DNA of 64,000 nucleotides from Chitinophaga barathri (GTDB taxonomy: Bacteria > Bacteroidota > Bacteroidia > Chitinophagales > Chitinophagaceae). Shown piece after piece: positions 16,277 to 24,659 of the stretch; position 1 is the stretch's first letter, and every line of letters begins with the position of its first letter. The notes under the pieces were generated by a model, which was not told where the DNA came from, made no database searches, and saw nothing but the letters and a program-made list of their open reading frames with translations. The DNA is taken from the NCBI RefSeq assembly GCF_003807585.1, contig NZ_RMBX01000008.1:306287-370286 (forward strand), read 5' to 3'. The position numbers and the translations under genes were made by a program.

Positions 16277-16285
16277 TATCCCATC

Positions 16286-17746
16286 ATGATCGGATTTCCT
16301 CCCCGATACGGCACCACCTACTTCCTTGAAAACCGCAGCGCCGCGGAACAGCTTGTTATTTTCTGGCTGGCCGTGGAAAAAATGGGCTGGCAGCTCAGCG
16401 AAGTAACGTCCAACAGTATCACCGCATTTACCAATTTCAGCCTCCGCTCCTGGAACGAGCAGGTGAGCATCCGTTTTACCCCTGAAGAGATCAACCTGTT
16501 CAGCGTCTCCACCGGCGTACAGGTGCTGGATTTCGGCAGGAACAGGCAGAATATTAAACGCCTGCTGAAAGCTGTTGCTGCAATTGCAGCGGAAACTCCC
16601 GGGGAAACTTTAACAACGGTATACGAAGAACGGCAGCACCGCATCCGCCCGGAAGGCGAAACAATCCATCTCACACGCAGCAGGCCGGTGGTAGCCGGTT
16701 TCATGCAGGTATTCAGGCCGGTAAAGGGTTATTTTATTACGCCTATCATCATCGTACTGAACGTATTTATCTTTTTACTGCTCACCAATAAATGGCTCTT
16801 CCCGGAAAGCAGCGGCTGGGCGCCCCACCAGGACGTACTGGAGCGGGCCGGCGCCAGCTTCAAACCGCTGACGCTTTTCGGCGAGCCCTGGCGGCTGGTT
16901 ACATCATCGTTTTTGCATGCGGACGTACTTCACCTTTTCTTCAACATGTATGGCATCATGGTCTGCGGCATCTACCTGGAGCCCTTGCTCGGCCGCTGGC
17001 GGTTCCTGCTGGTGTATATCTTATGCGGCATCATGGCCAGCCTCAGCAGCCTCTGGTGGTACGACATCACGCCCACCCTCGGCGCGTCCGGCGCGGTGTT
17101 CGGCCTGTTCGGTTTCATTCTTACCTTATCCCTGCATCATTTCCTGGAACCAGGCGAAAGAAGGGCGCTGCTCACCAGCATCGGGCTTTATATCGTACTG
17201 AGTTTTTCCACCATCTTCCTTTCCACCAACTTCGACCATGCCTCGCATATCGGCGGGCTGCTGGCGGGCATGCTGCTGGCTCAGCTGCTTTATGCCGGTC
17301 TTCAGAAAAATGCCACCCGCAGTGTAATGGTGCGCAGCACGGCCTTGGCCACAGCGTTAATGCTGGTCATCATTTCAGCGGTGTATGTGCTGCTGCCCAG
17401 GGATGTGACGGATTATATGGCCAAACGGGCCAGGCTGGACGAGAATTATATCCTGGCCTCGGGGGTATATCACGCCCGGAACGATGAAGAAAGAATGAAA
17501 TGGCTGAAGAACTACTCCATTTATTACATGGATGAGAACCTCCGCATCATGGATGAGATCGACAGGCTCTCGCTCAGCATTGATTCAAAACAACAGAACA
17601 AGCTGCTGCGCAAGCTGTACAACACCCGCAAACAGCTTTTCACCTGGAACTACCAAACCCTCCACGAAGGCCGCAACAGGTACGACAAACAAATCCTGGA
17701 AGCCATGCATGATCTTGAAAAAATGCACCGGCAACTGAATTACTGA
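16286..17746 (+). CDS. Rhomboid family intramembrane serine protease
   Basis: A 486-aa protein with a soluble N-terminal domain of about 150 residues and a six-helix rhomboid core. The core has FLHADVLHLFFNMYG, catalytic Ser 268 in GASGAVFG and catalytic His 321 in DHASHIGGL. A further helix and a charged, helical C-terminal region of about 100 residues rich in Arg/Lys/Gln (about 385-486) follow. It cleaves membrane proteins within the bilayer; its substrates are unknown. The catalytic dyad is intact. It is separate from the second rhomboid cluster at 30112-31957. Confidence 0.93.
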   Translation: MIGFPPRYGTTYFLENRSAAEQLVIFWLAVEKMGWQLSEVTSNSITAFTNFSLRSWNEQVSIRFTPEEINLFSVSTGVQVLDFGRNRQNIKRLLKAVAAIAAETPGETLTTVYEERQHRIRPEGETIHLTRSRPVVAGFMQVFRPVKGYFITPIIIVLNVFIFLLLTNKWLFPESSGWAPHQDVLERAGASFKPLTLFGEPWRLVTSSFLHADVLHLFFNMYGIMVCGIYLEPLLGRWRFLLVYILCGIMASLSSLWWYDITPTLGASGAVFGLFGFILTLSLHHFLEPGERRALLTSIGLYIVLSFSTIFLSTNFDHASHIGGLLAGMLLAQLLYAGLQKNATRSVMVRSTALATALMLVIISAVYVLLPRDVTDYMAKRARLDENYILASGVYHARNDEERMKWLKNYSIYYMDENLRIMDEIDRLSLSIDSKQQNKLLRKLYNTRKQLFTWNYQTLHEGRNRYDKQILEAMHDLEKMHRQLNY

Positions 17747-17748
17747 TC

Positions 17749-18786
17749 CTACTTTTCGTCCTGGAAATAGAGCTTGTAATAATTCATATTCCGTTCTTCG
17801 TCATACCCCCGCTCGATCATTTCACGGTTGCCATGTACATATACGTGGAAGTTCTTGTCCAGCTTGAGAATGCTCTTGAAGAACTTTTGCTGCTTTTTTA
17901 CGGCCGGGTTGGAGATATCAAATTCATCAGGTATTTCGTCGCGGAAGTTTTCGCGGTAATTGCGGAAAGCATCCACCGCATCCGGGTGACCCAGCACTTC
18001 TTCCGCGAATTCATCCATCTGGAACTGTTCCTTTTCCTTGAAATAGGTCGCGGATTTTTTTAACAGGTCGATCTGATCCACGCGGTTCATTTCAAACTCC
18101 TCGGGCAGCTTTTGCTGGATGAACTGCTGGCAAAGCGTCACCATCGTTTCCGTCTGGTGATAACTGTCGGCCTTCCGCTCCACCTGGAGGAACGCGTCTT
18201 TCCAGTACACCGCTTCATTTTTGCTGTTGCTGTCCACGATACTCACCTTGTAGCCGTCTTCCTGCCCGATGTTGAACACGAGGCAGCCTTTATCCAGCTT
18301 GTTGATATTGATACCGTCGTCGTAGTTCAGCTCGTAGTTTTCGTCGCTGAGGAATACTTTCAGGTAGGTATCGCGGTTCTCGGACTTGAATATGCCGATG
18401 GCTTCCACATCTTCCCCATCCACCTGGCATTGAGAAAAATGAACGATATACAGTTCCCCGCCCTTGATCTTCGGGTGGGTGGACACTTTATAAAGATGTT
18501 TGGCGATGTTGACGGATTGCTCCTGGAAACTTTCCTTATCCCCGAAAATGAGGCTGCAATATTTAAAAACCTCGTTCAGGTGCAGGTCCGCATCGTGGGT
18601 GAAGCGAAAATACTCGGCGTTGTTGGTGAACGGCTGGATGAAATAACTCAGCAGCAGGTTGCCGATGGTTTCGTCCTTCAGCTCCAGCGGCTGCTGCGAC
18701 AGCACCAAGGGGTCTTCATTGGACGCATTTCCCACTTTATGGATCGTGAGCCTTTCCAGGTCTTTTATATCTGATACGTGAATCAT
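17749..18786 (-). CDS. Nucleoid-associated protein, NdpA/YejK family
   Basis: A 345-aa cytoplasmic protein of the NA37/NdpA family, similar in length to E. coli YejK. Supporting segments are an N-terminal LLSYFIQPF and DLHLNEVFKYCSLIFG, and the central GGELYIVHFSQCQVDGEDVEAIGIFK block typical of the family. YejK associates with the nucleoid, and relatives occur with restriction or mobile elements, but its biochemical role is poorly defined. Its stop is 2 bp from the stop of the convergent rhomboid gene, and no terminator fits in between. Confidence 0.85.
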   Translation of the reverse strand: MIHVSDIKDLERLTIHKVGNASNEDPLVLSQQPLELKDETIGNLLLSYFIQPFTNNAEYFRFTHDADLHLNEVFKYCSLIFGDKESFQEQSVNIAKHLYKVSTHPKIKGGELYIVHFSQCQVDGEDVEAIGIFKSENRDTYLKVFLSDENYELNYDDGININKLDKGCLVFNIGQEDGYKVSIVDSNSKNEAVYWKDAFLQVERKADSYHQTETMVTLCQQFIQQKLPEEFEMNRVDQIDLLKKSATYFKEKEQFQMDEFAEEVLGHPDAVDAFRNYRENFRDEIPDEFDISNPAVKKQQKFFKSILKLDKNFHVYVHGNREMIERGYDEERNMNYYKLYFQDEK

Positions 18787-18843
18787 ACGGGCTGCAAATT
18801 AGGGGCATTTAACTTTTTCGACGAAAAAAATTAATTTCCCGGA

Positions 18844-19722
18844 ATGAAACGTATACCCTCCGCCCTGCTGCTACTTGCCACGGCTACCGCCTGCGCCCAG
18901 GAACCGCTGTACACCGCCAAAGACCTGACCAAAGAAAATATGTTCTCCACCAATATCGAAGGCCCGAACTTTGACAAGGCGGGCAATCTTTATGTGGTGA
19001 ACTTCCTCAAAGACGGCACCATTGGCAGGATCAGTACCAAAGACGGAAGCGGCGAAGTGTTCGTCACCCTGCCGGACAGCAGCATTGCGAACAGCATCCA
19101 GTTTACCTCCAAAGGAGACATGCTGCTGGCGGATTTCAAAGGGCACAACGTGCTGAAGGTGGATATGAAAACACGGAAGATCTCCGTATATGCTCATTCC
19201 GATCGGTTCAGCCAGCCAAACGACCTTTGCATCAACAGCAAGGACCAGGTTTTTGCTTCGGATCCCAACTGGAAAAAAAGCACCGGCCAGCTCTGGCGCG
19301 TGGACAAAGGCGGGAAAGTGACGCTGCTGGCGGCGGACATGGGCACTACAAACGGCATCGAGCTGAGCCCGGACGAAAAGACCCTTTATGTGAATGAAAG
19401 CGCGCAGCGCAAGGTCTGGAAATTTGATGTGGACGCGCAGGGCAATATCTCCAATAAACGGCTCTTCGCTGAATTCCCGGATCACGGGTTTGATGGCATG
19501 AAATGCGACAAAACAGGTAATCTTTACCTGACCCGTTACGGCAAAGGCACGATCGTAGTGCTTTCTCCGTCGGGGGAACAGTTGCGGGAAATCCCGCTGA
19601 AAGGCAAATCATGCAGCAATCTTGTGTTTGGCGGGAAAGACGGTAAAACCGTGTTTGTAACCCTGCAGGACAGGAAATGTATCGAAACCTTCCGGGTGGA
19701 GGTTGCGGGGAAAAAATTCTAA
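18844..19722 (+). CDS. SMP-30/gluconolactonase-like beta-propeller protein
   Basis: A 292-aa secreted protein; the N-terminus (MKRIPSALLLLATATACAQ) is a signal peptide. The rest is a six-bladed propeller with SMP-30/LRE signatures: EGPNFDKAGNLYVV, QPNDLCINSKDQVFASDPNW, TTNGIELSPDEKTLYVNES and DGMKCDKTGNLYLT, which supply the Glu, Asn and Asp metal ligands. Family members hydrolyse sugar lactones or related esters. A periplasmic lactonase is plausible; the substrate is unknown. It ends with a short repeat array and a strong terminator. Confidence 0.88.
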   Translation: MKRIPSALLLLATATACAQEPLYTAKDLTKENMFSTNIEGPNFDKAGNLYVVNFLKDGTIGRISTKDGSGEVFVTLPDSSIANSIQFTSKGDMLLADFKGHNVLKVDMKTRKISVYAHSDRFSQPNDLCINSKDQVFASDPNWKKSTGQLWRVDKGGKVTLLAADMGTTNGIELSPDEKTLYVNESAQRKVWKFDVDAQGNISNKRLFAEFPDHGFDGMKCDKTGNLYLTRYGKGTIVVLSPSGEQLREIPLKGKSCSNLVFGGKDGKTVFVTLQDRKCIETFRVEVAGKKF

Positions 19723-19750
19723 ACCGGTACTTTATTCACATAAGCCCAGG

Positions 19751-19818
19751 ATATACGGAGCATATAGGATAGATATAGGCAAGATATACGAGTGATATAG
19801 GATAAGAAATGTTAAAAT
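19751..19818. repeat. 11-bp-period intergenic repeat array, copy A, with conserved tail
   Basis: Five successive 11-bp units with core ATATA(C/G)G start at 19751, 19762, 19773, 19784 and 19795. They are followed by ATAAGAAATGTTAAAAT. The same design occurs at 24563-24632. It lies between the SMP-30 stop and the terminator at 19827. Confidence 0.75.
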
Positions 19819-19826
19819 CCTATTAT

Positions 19827-19861
19827 AAAGAAGGCCATCTCAGATGAGATGGCCTTCTTTT
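19827..19861. terminator. Bidirectional terminator between SMP-30 gene and fabG
   Basis: A perfect 16-bp inverted repeat (19827-19842 and 19845-19860) with A-tract and T-tract ends: core GAAGGCCATCTCA/TGAGATGGCCTTC. It serves both convergent genes. Confidence 0.92.
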
Positions 19862-19880
19862 ATTTTCAGTCGAAAAAAGA

Positions 19881-20630
19881 TCAGGTATTTAATCCACCGC
19901 AAACGCTGAGTACCTGGCCGGTTACGTAAGCGGACAGATCGGATGCGAGGAAGAGGCATACGTTCGCAATGTCTTCCGGGGAGCCGAATTTACCCAGGGG
20001 AATTTTGTCCAGGTAAACTTTAGCGCCTTCGCCGTCTTTCAGGTAATGGGTCATGTCCGTTTCCACGAAACCCGGGGCTACGGCATTCACACGGATGTTC
20101 CGGCTGCCTATTTCCTGGGCGATGGATTTGGAGAAACCGATGATACCGGCTTTGGAAGCGGCGTAGCTGCTCTGGCCGGCGTTGCCTTTCATACCGATGA
20201 TAGAGCTCATGTTGATGATGCTGCCGCTTTTGGCTTTCATCATCGGGCGCATCACCAGTTTGGTCATATTGAACACACTTTTCAGGTTCACATCCATCAC
20301 TTCATCCCATTGCTCCTGGCTCATGCGCAGCAGCAGGTTATCTTTTGAAATACCCGCGTTGTTCACACAGATATCTACTGTACCAAACTCTTTCACCACA
20401 TCGTTCACCAGCGCTTCGCAGTCCTCAAATATGCCGGCATTGCTTTTGTAAGCTTTTGCTTTCACGCCTTTTTCGATCAGCCTGGCTTCCAGGGCTTTTG
20501 CTTTTTCATCCGAACTCACATAAGTAAAAGCAACATTGGCGCCTTCTTCTGCGAATTTCAGCGCAATAGCCTCACCAATTCCGCGGCTGGCTCCCGTTAC
20601 GATGGCTACTTTGTTGTTAAGTAATTTCAT
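19881..20630 (-). CDS. fabG: 3-oxoacyl-[ACP] reductase
   Basis: A 249-aa short-chain dehydrogenase with the NADPH-binding TGASRGIG (12-19), NNAG in the middle, the catalytic Ser in NMSSIIG and YAASKAG (Tyr-x3-Lys), and the FabG-like C-terminus VTGQVLSVCGG. It reduces 3-oxoacyl-ACP in fatty-acid elongation. It is the last gene of a minus-strand group lptB, GH3-type enzyme, fabG, with 62 bp to its upstream neighbour. The sequence matches FabG more closely than generic SDRs, though it stands outside any fab cluster. Confidence 0.93.
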   Translation of the reverse strand: MKLLNNKVAIVTGASRGIGEAIALKFAEEGANVAFTYVSSDEKAKALEARLIEKGVKAKAYKSNAGIFEDCEALVNDVVKEFGTVDICVNNAGISKDNLLLRMSQEQWDEVMDVNLKSVFNMTKLVMRPMMKAKSGSIINMSSIIGMKGNAGQSSYAASKAGIIGFSKSIAQEIGSRNIRVNAVAPGFVETDMTHYLKDGEGAKVYLDKIPLGKFGSPEDIANVCLFLASDLSAYVTGQVLSVCGGLNT

Positions 20631-20692
20631 TTTTGTCTGATAGGTTTTAGCTTTAGTATGATGGACGAAGTTAATAGAAATTATCCCTCCGC

Positions 20693-22216
20693 CTAGTGTT
20701 TTCCGACAAACCGGAGAATTTCCTCCAGTACATTCCTTTCGTTATTCAAACGCGGAACTTTATGCTGCCCGCCTAGTTTTCCTTTGCTTTTCAGCCATTC
20801 GGTGAAAGTGCCCTGCGCCATTACGTGAATGGTGGGGCGGCACAGCGCCATATCTTTATGGCGTTTGGCTTCATAATCCGAATTGATGGACTTCAGCGTT
20901 CCATCCAATACGGTAATGAACTGCTCCAGGTTGGCCGGCTGCTGTTCAAATTCGATCAGCCATTCATGGCCGCCGTTCCCGGTTTCGCTGAAGTAGATCG
21001 GCGCCGCGGTATAGTCATTCACGATCGCGCCGGTAGCTTCGCAGGCCTGCGCGATGGCTTTATCTGTATTGTCCACGATCAGCTCTTCGCCGAAAGCATT
21101 GATAAAAGATTTCGTCCTGCCGCTCACGCGTATGCGGTAAGGCGCCATGGACACGAATTGTATGGTATCGCCCACGAGGTAACGCCACAGGCCGCCGTTT
21201 GTACTGATGATGAGCGCGTAGTTTTTGCCGGCTTCCACTTCGTGGAGCTGCAGCGTGCGGGGGAATTCCTTGCCATATTCCTCCATGGGCATGAATTCGT
21301 AGAATATGCCATGGTTCAGGAACAGCAGCAGGCCTTCTTCGCCGATCACGTCCTGCGCGGCAAAAAATCCTTCGGATGCGTTGTAGGATTCCAGGTAATT
21401 CATACCCGGCTTGCGGATCAGGCGTTTGAACTGCTCGCGGTAAGGCGTGAAGCTCACCCCGCCGTGCATGTACACTTCGAGGTTGGGCCAGACTTCCGCG
21501 AGGTTGTCCGTGCCGGTCAGTTCAAATATACGTTTGATGAGCACGATGGTCCAGGTGGGCACACCGGCTATGGAAGTGACGTTTTCATGGATCACGGCCT
21601 GCGCCATGCGTTCGATCTTCTCTTCCCATTCGTCCATCAGGGCGATGGAAAGATCGGGGGTGCGTACGAGGTTGCCGTAAAAAGGCATGTTTTGCAGCAT
21701 CACGGCGCTCAGGTCGCCAAAATAGCTGTCGCTGTCCGCGGACAGTTTATTCACCTGGTGGCTGCCGCCGATCACCAGCGATTTGCCGGTGAGCACGTCT
21801 GAGTCAGGGAAGTTGTTATAATAAAGGGAAAAAACGTCGCGGCCGGCGCGGTAGTGGCATTCATCAAGGCTTTCCACGGATACGGGGATGAACTTGCTTT
21901 TGTCTGCCGTGGTGCCGCTGCTTTTGGCGAACCATTTGATGGGTGTGTTCCAGATCACGTTCTGCTCGCCTTCCATCACGCGCTGGATATAAGGTTTGAT
22001 GGATTCATAGTTGTGTACCGGCACCCTTTGTTTGAACTCGTCTACTTTAAAAATATTGGAAAAGCCGTACTGTTTGCCAAATTCGGTGTACTGGGCCGCG
22101 CTGAGCAGGTTTTGGAACACCTGCTGCTGAACCTGCAGCGGGTATTGCATAAAGTGCTCGATGCGCCCCATCCTTAATCTGGCTAGTTGTGACAGCGCTG
22201 GACTTAAAATCTTCAT
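20693..22216 (-). CDS. GH3 auxin-responsive-promoter family protein (acyl-adenylating fold)
   Basis: A 507-aa protein of the GH3/JAR1 superfamily. Characteristic blocks are WFAKSSGTTADKSKFIPVS (ATP-binding SSGTT), YMHGGVSFTPYREQF, YNASEGFFAAQD (the second adenylate motif) and ALIISTNGGLWRYLVGDTIQF. Plant members join amino acids to jasmonate or auxin by way of an adenylate. Bacteroidota homologues are common next to lptB but their substrate is unknown. No signal peptide. It lies 29 bp downstream of lptB in the same direction, which hints at an envelope or lipid link only by context. Confidence 0.9.
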   Translation of the reverse strand: MKILSPALSQLARLRMGRIEHFMQYPLQVQQQVFQNLLSAAQYTEFGKQYGFSNIFKVDEFKQRVPVHNYESIKPYIQRVMEGEQNVIWNTPIKWFAKSSGTTADKSKFIPVSVESLDECHYRAGRDVFSLYYNNFPDSDVLTGKSLVIGGSHQVNKLSADSDSYFGDLSAVMLQNMPFYGNLVRTPDLSIALMDEWEEKIERMAQAVIHENVTSIAGVPTWTIVLIKRIFELTGTDNLAEVWPNLEVYMHGGVSFTPYREQFKRLIRKPGMNYLESYNASEGFFAAQDVIGEEGLLLFLNHGIFYEFMPMEEYGKEFPRTLQLHEVEAGKNYALIISTNGGLWRYLVGDTIQFVSMAPYRIRVSGRTKSFINAFGEELIVDNTDKAIAQACEATGAIVNDYTAAPIYFSETGNGGHEWLIEFEQQPANLEQFITVLDGTLKSINSDYEAKRHKDMALCRPTIHVMAQGTFTEWLKSKGKLGGQHKVPRLNNERNVLEEILRFVGKH

Positions 22217-22245
22217 ACCAGGTTTTAACTAGGGTTTGATAGTGA

Positions 22246-23007
22246 TTATTGTTTAGCTGCTTCGTCCAGGTAATCTTTCCTGCGAAGAACGAAATTCTGG
22301 CCAAGATACACTTTTCTAACCTGTTCGTCTTCTGCCAGTTCTTCAGCGGTGCCGGCCTTGAGGATTTTGCCTTCAAACAATAAATACGCCCTGTCTGTGA
22401 TGGAAAGGGTTTCCTGCACGTTATGGTCTGTGATGAGGATGCCGATATTACGGTATTTGAGTTTGGCTACGATGCCCTGGATATCTTCCACCGCAATGGG
22501 GTCGATGCCGGCAAAGGGCTCATCCAGCAGGATGAACTTCGGGTCTACGGCCAGGGCGCGGGCGATCTCCGTTCTGCGGCGTTCGCCGCCGCTGAGTACG
22601 TCCCCGGGGCTTTTCCGTACGTGCTGCAGGCGGAATTCGCTGAGCAACGTCTCCAGTTTTTCTTTTTGTTCCGCCTTTTTCAGCTTCGTCATTTCCAGCA
22701 CGGCGGCAATATTGTCTTCCACGCTCAGTTTCCTGAATACGCTGGCTTCCTGCGGCAGGTAGCCTATCCCCATCTGCGCACGTTTGTACATAGGCAGCTT
22801 GGTAATATTCAGATCATTGAGGAAAACTTCCCCTTCGTCGGGCTTAATAAGACCTACCACCATGTAGAACGTGGTGGTTTTACCCGCCCCGTTGGGCCCC
22901 AGGAGGCCCACGATCTCACCCTGCGTAACCTCCACCGACACGTGATTTACCACGGTCCTGGTCCGGTAACGCTTAACCAGTTGCTGCGTATGTATTCTTA
23001 ATGCCAT
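22246..23007 (-). CDS. lptB: LPS export ABC transporter ATP-binding protein LptB
   Basis: A 253-aa ABC ATPase with Walker A LLGPNGAGKTT (36-46), signature LSGGERRRTEIARAL, Walker B FILLDEPFAGIDP and the switch His in ITDHNVQETL. The GERRR signature and IGYLPQEASVFRKLSVEDNI are specific to LptB. It powers lipopolysaccharide extraction with LptF and LptG. It is the first gene of the minus-strand group and has a near-consensus promoter 15-43 bp upstream. Confidence 0.96.
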   Translation of the reverse strand: MALRIHTQQLVKRYRTRTVVNHVSVEVTQGEIVGLLGPNGAGKTTTFYMVVGLIKPDEGEVFLNDLNITKLPMYKRAQMGIGYLPQEASVFRKLSVEDNIAAVLEMTKLKKAEQKEKLETLLSEFRLQHVRKSPGDVLSGGERRRTEIARALAVDPKFILLDEPFAGIDPIAVEDIQGIVAKLKYRNIGILITDHNVQETLSITDRAYLLFEGKILKAGTAEELAEDEQVRKVYLGQNFVLRRKDYLDEAAKQ

Positions 23008-23021
23008 AAGTTGAATCTTAG

Positions 23022-23050
23022 CAAAAATAATAAAATCGGCGAATGGACAA
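23022..23050 (-). promoter_or_regulatory. Promoter of lptB group (TTG-N18-TATTTTTG)
   Basis: Read on the minus strand, TTG (23050-23048) is followed after 18 bp by TATTTTTG (23029-23022). The predicted transcript starts near 23015, about 8 nt before the lptB ATG. Confidence 0.72.
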
Positions 23051-23119
23051 CGGTTTCACCCGCTCAGATAAATTATTTTAACCATTTATTTGCTATTAGA
23101 TAAATAGTAGGGGATATAT

Positions 23120-23127
23120 TATTTTTG
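23120..23127 (+). promoter_or_regulatory. -7 box for metF
   Basis: TATTTTTG lies 27 nt before the ATG at 23155. It overlaps the upstream TTG codon at 23125 that would otherwise extend the gene, which supports the shorter metF start. Confidence 0.5.
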
Positions 23128-23154
23128 CGAGGTTTTCTAAAGATAACTCCATAT

Positions 23155-24108
23155 ATGAAAGTTACGGAACATATTAAGCAGGCACAGGGAACTTTAATCT
23201 CCTTCGAAATCCTGCCACCCCTGAAAGGTAAAAGCATTGAATCTATTTATGACCACCTGGACCCGCTGATGGAGTTCAAGCCTTCTTACATCAATGTGAC
23301 CTATCACCGTAGCGAACATATGTTCAAGAAACGCGCGGATGGCTCATTCGACAAGGTGGAGATCCGCAAGCGCCCCGGTACCGTAGGCATTTGCGCCGCC
23401 ATCATGAACCATTACCAGATCGACGCCGTGCCCCACCTCATCTGTGGCGGGTTTAGCAAGGAAGAGACGGAAAACGCCCTTATCGACCTCAATTTCCTCG
23501 GTATAGACAATGTACTGGTGCTGCGCGGGGATGCGCCCAAAAACGAGACCTTCTTTGAAGCTCATCCCAACGGCCACCGTTATGCGCAGGAGCTGCTTCA
23601 GCAGGTGCTGAACATGAATAACGGCATTTACCTGGAAGACGACCTGATGGGCGGTATCAAAACCAAGTTCTGCATCGGCGTGGCCGGCTATCCCGAAAAA
23701 CACTTCGAAGCCCCCAACCTCCAGACAGATATGGCTTACCTCCGGAAAAAAGTAGAGGGCGGAGCCGATTATATCGTCACCCAGATGTTCTTCGACAACA
23801 AAAAATTCTTCGACTTCGTGGCAAAATGCCGCGAGAACGGTATCACTGTCCCCATTATCCCGGGCCTGAAACCGCTTACCACCCGTAAGCAGCTTACCAT
23901 ACTCCCCCGTACTTTCCATGTGGATATGCCGGAAGACCTGGCTACGGAAGTACTGAAATGCAAGACGGACAAGGACGTGGAAATTGTAGGCACCGAATGG
24001 CTGATACAGCAGTCCAAAGAACTGAAAGCCGCCGGCTCTCCCGTACTGCACTATTACACGCTGGGCAAACCGCATGTGATCCAGCAGGTGGTTTCCGCGG
24101 TGATCTAG
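23155..24108 (+). CDS. metF: 5,10-methylenetetrahydrofolate reductase
   Basis: A 317-aa TIM-barrel flavoenzyme that reduces methylene-THF to methyl-THF for methionine synthesis. Visible: the SFEILPP motif with catalytic Glu 18, NVTYHRSE, NVLVLRGDAP (FAD/folate region), a GGADYIVTQMFFDN block and VPIIPGLKPL. The ATG at 23155 is preferred over the in-frame TTG at 23125 because the latter lies inside the -7 box and because family proteins begin at MKVTEHIK. No other methionine gene is nearby. Confidence 0.95.
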   Translation: MKVTEHIKQAQGTLISFEILPPLKGKSIESIYDHLDPLMEFKPSYINVTYHRSEHMFKKRADGSFDKVEIRKRPGTVGICAAIMNHYQIDAVPHLICGGFSKEETENALIDLNFLGIDNVLVLRGDAPKNETFFEAHPNGHRYAQELLQQVLNMNNGIYLEDDLMGGIKTKFCIGVAGYPEKHFEAPNLQTDMAYLRKKVEGGADYIVTQMFFDNKKFFDFVAKCRENGITVPIIPGLKPLTTRKQLTILPRTFHVDMPEDLATEVLKCKTDKDVEIVGTEWLIQQSKELKAAGSPVLHYYTLGKPHVIQQVVSAVI

Positions 24109-24130
24109 GCATCTTTCCCGCAAACACATA

Positions 24131-24159
24131 AAAAAACCATTGCGTTGACACGCAATGGT
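24131..24159. terminator. Hairpin after metF
   Basis: A perfect 10-bp stem with loop TGAC and an A-tract on the left. On the plus strand the stem is followed only by ATAATTT, so termination of metF here is probable but weak; the element points better toward minus-strand transcripts. Confidence 0.5.
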
Positions 24160-24257
24160 ATAATTTCCCTATAACTGTCACACCTTTGTTTAGAACTTAT
24201 TGGTGATGTATTGCTGATATTATGACGCGGGTAAAATAACTTACCCCTATTGGCATC

Positions 24258-24296
24258 AAAAAAAAGCCGCCTCCAATAACGAGACGGCATTTTTTT
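24258..24296. terminator. Bidirectional terminator between metF and beta-barrel genes
   Basis: Stem GCCG-C-CTC/GAG-A-CGGC with one mismatch, flanked by an A8 tract on the left and a T7 tract on the right. Confidence 0.75.
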
Positions 24297-24562
24297 GACG
24301 TTATATTTTGAACTCCCACGGCCCCGGTACTCTCATCATCTTAATTGCTTTTTACCTCCATCCTGACGCTGCGTCAACGGGGTTAGAACGCTTTTACCCC
24401 GCTTTTACACCCCTGTTACAGGGGGAAGAGAGGCCGGTAAGATAAAGGTTTGAGGGAGATAAGAGGCCGGCTAGAGGGGAGTTAAAGCCCCCTGGTAAGG
24501 ACATATCAAAGCCATGCCCCGATAGAAGCAGAAAGTGGTGATGAAATTTCCTGAACCCCATC

Positions 24563-24632
24563 CTATACGATCGGTATAGGATCGCTATAAGATCGCTATA
24601 GGGTCACTATAGGAGAAGAAATGGTAAAATGG
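24563..24632. repeat. 11-bp-period intergenic repeat array, copy B, with conserved tail
   Basis: Five 11-bp units with core (C/G)TATA(C/G/A)G start at 24563, 24574, 24585, 24596 and 24607. They end in GGAGAAGAAATGGTAAAAT, matching the tail of copy A at 19751-19818. It lies between the metF terminators and the 3' end of the first beta-barrel gene. Confidence 0.75.
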
Positions 24633-24659
24633 TATGAAGGCTGAAGTAAAAGGTAGTTA

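Larger units (their letters stand above)
24109..24659. other. Large intergenic region with hairpins and repeats
   Basis: This 551-bp gap holds no convincing gene. It contains a 10-bp hairpin ACCATTGCGT/ACGCAATGGT (24136-24159) and a bidirectional terminator (24258-24296). It also has the palindrome TGACGCTGCGTCA (24364-24376) and CCCCTGTTACAGGGG (24410-24424). A direct repeat of AGAGGCCGG lies near 24430 and 24463. The rest is a copy of TTAAAGCCCCCT (24482-24493), shared with the region before obgE, and repeat array B (24563-24632). Confidence 0.7.

Noticed and set aside
19751..19818. CRISPR array
   Set aside because: Period is 11 bp with no unique spacers and no cas genes; it is a short-period repeat.
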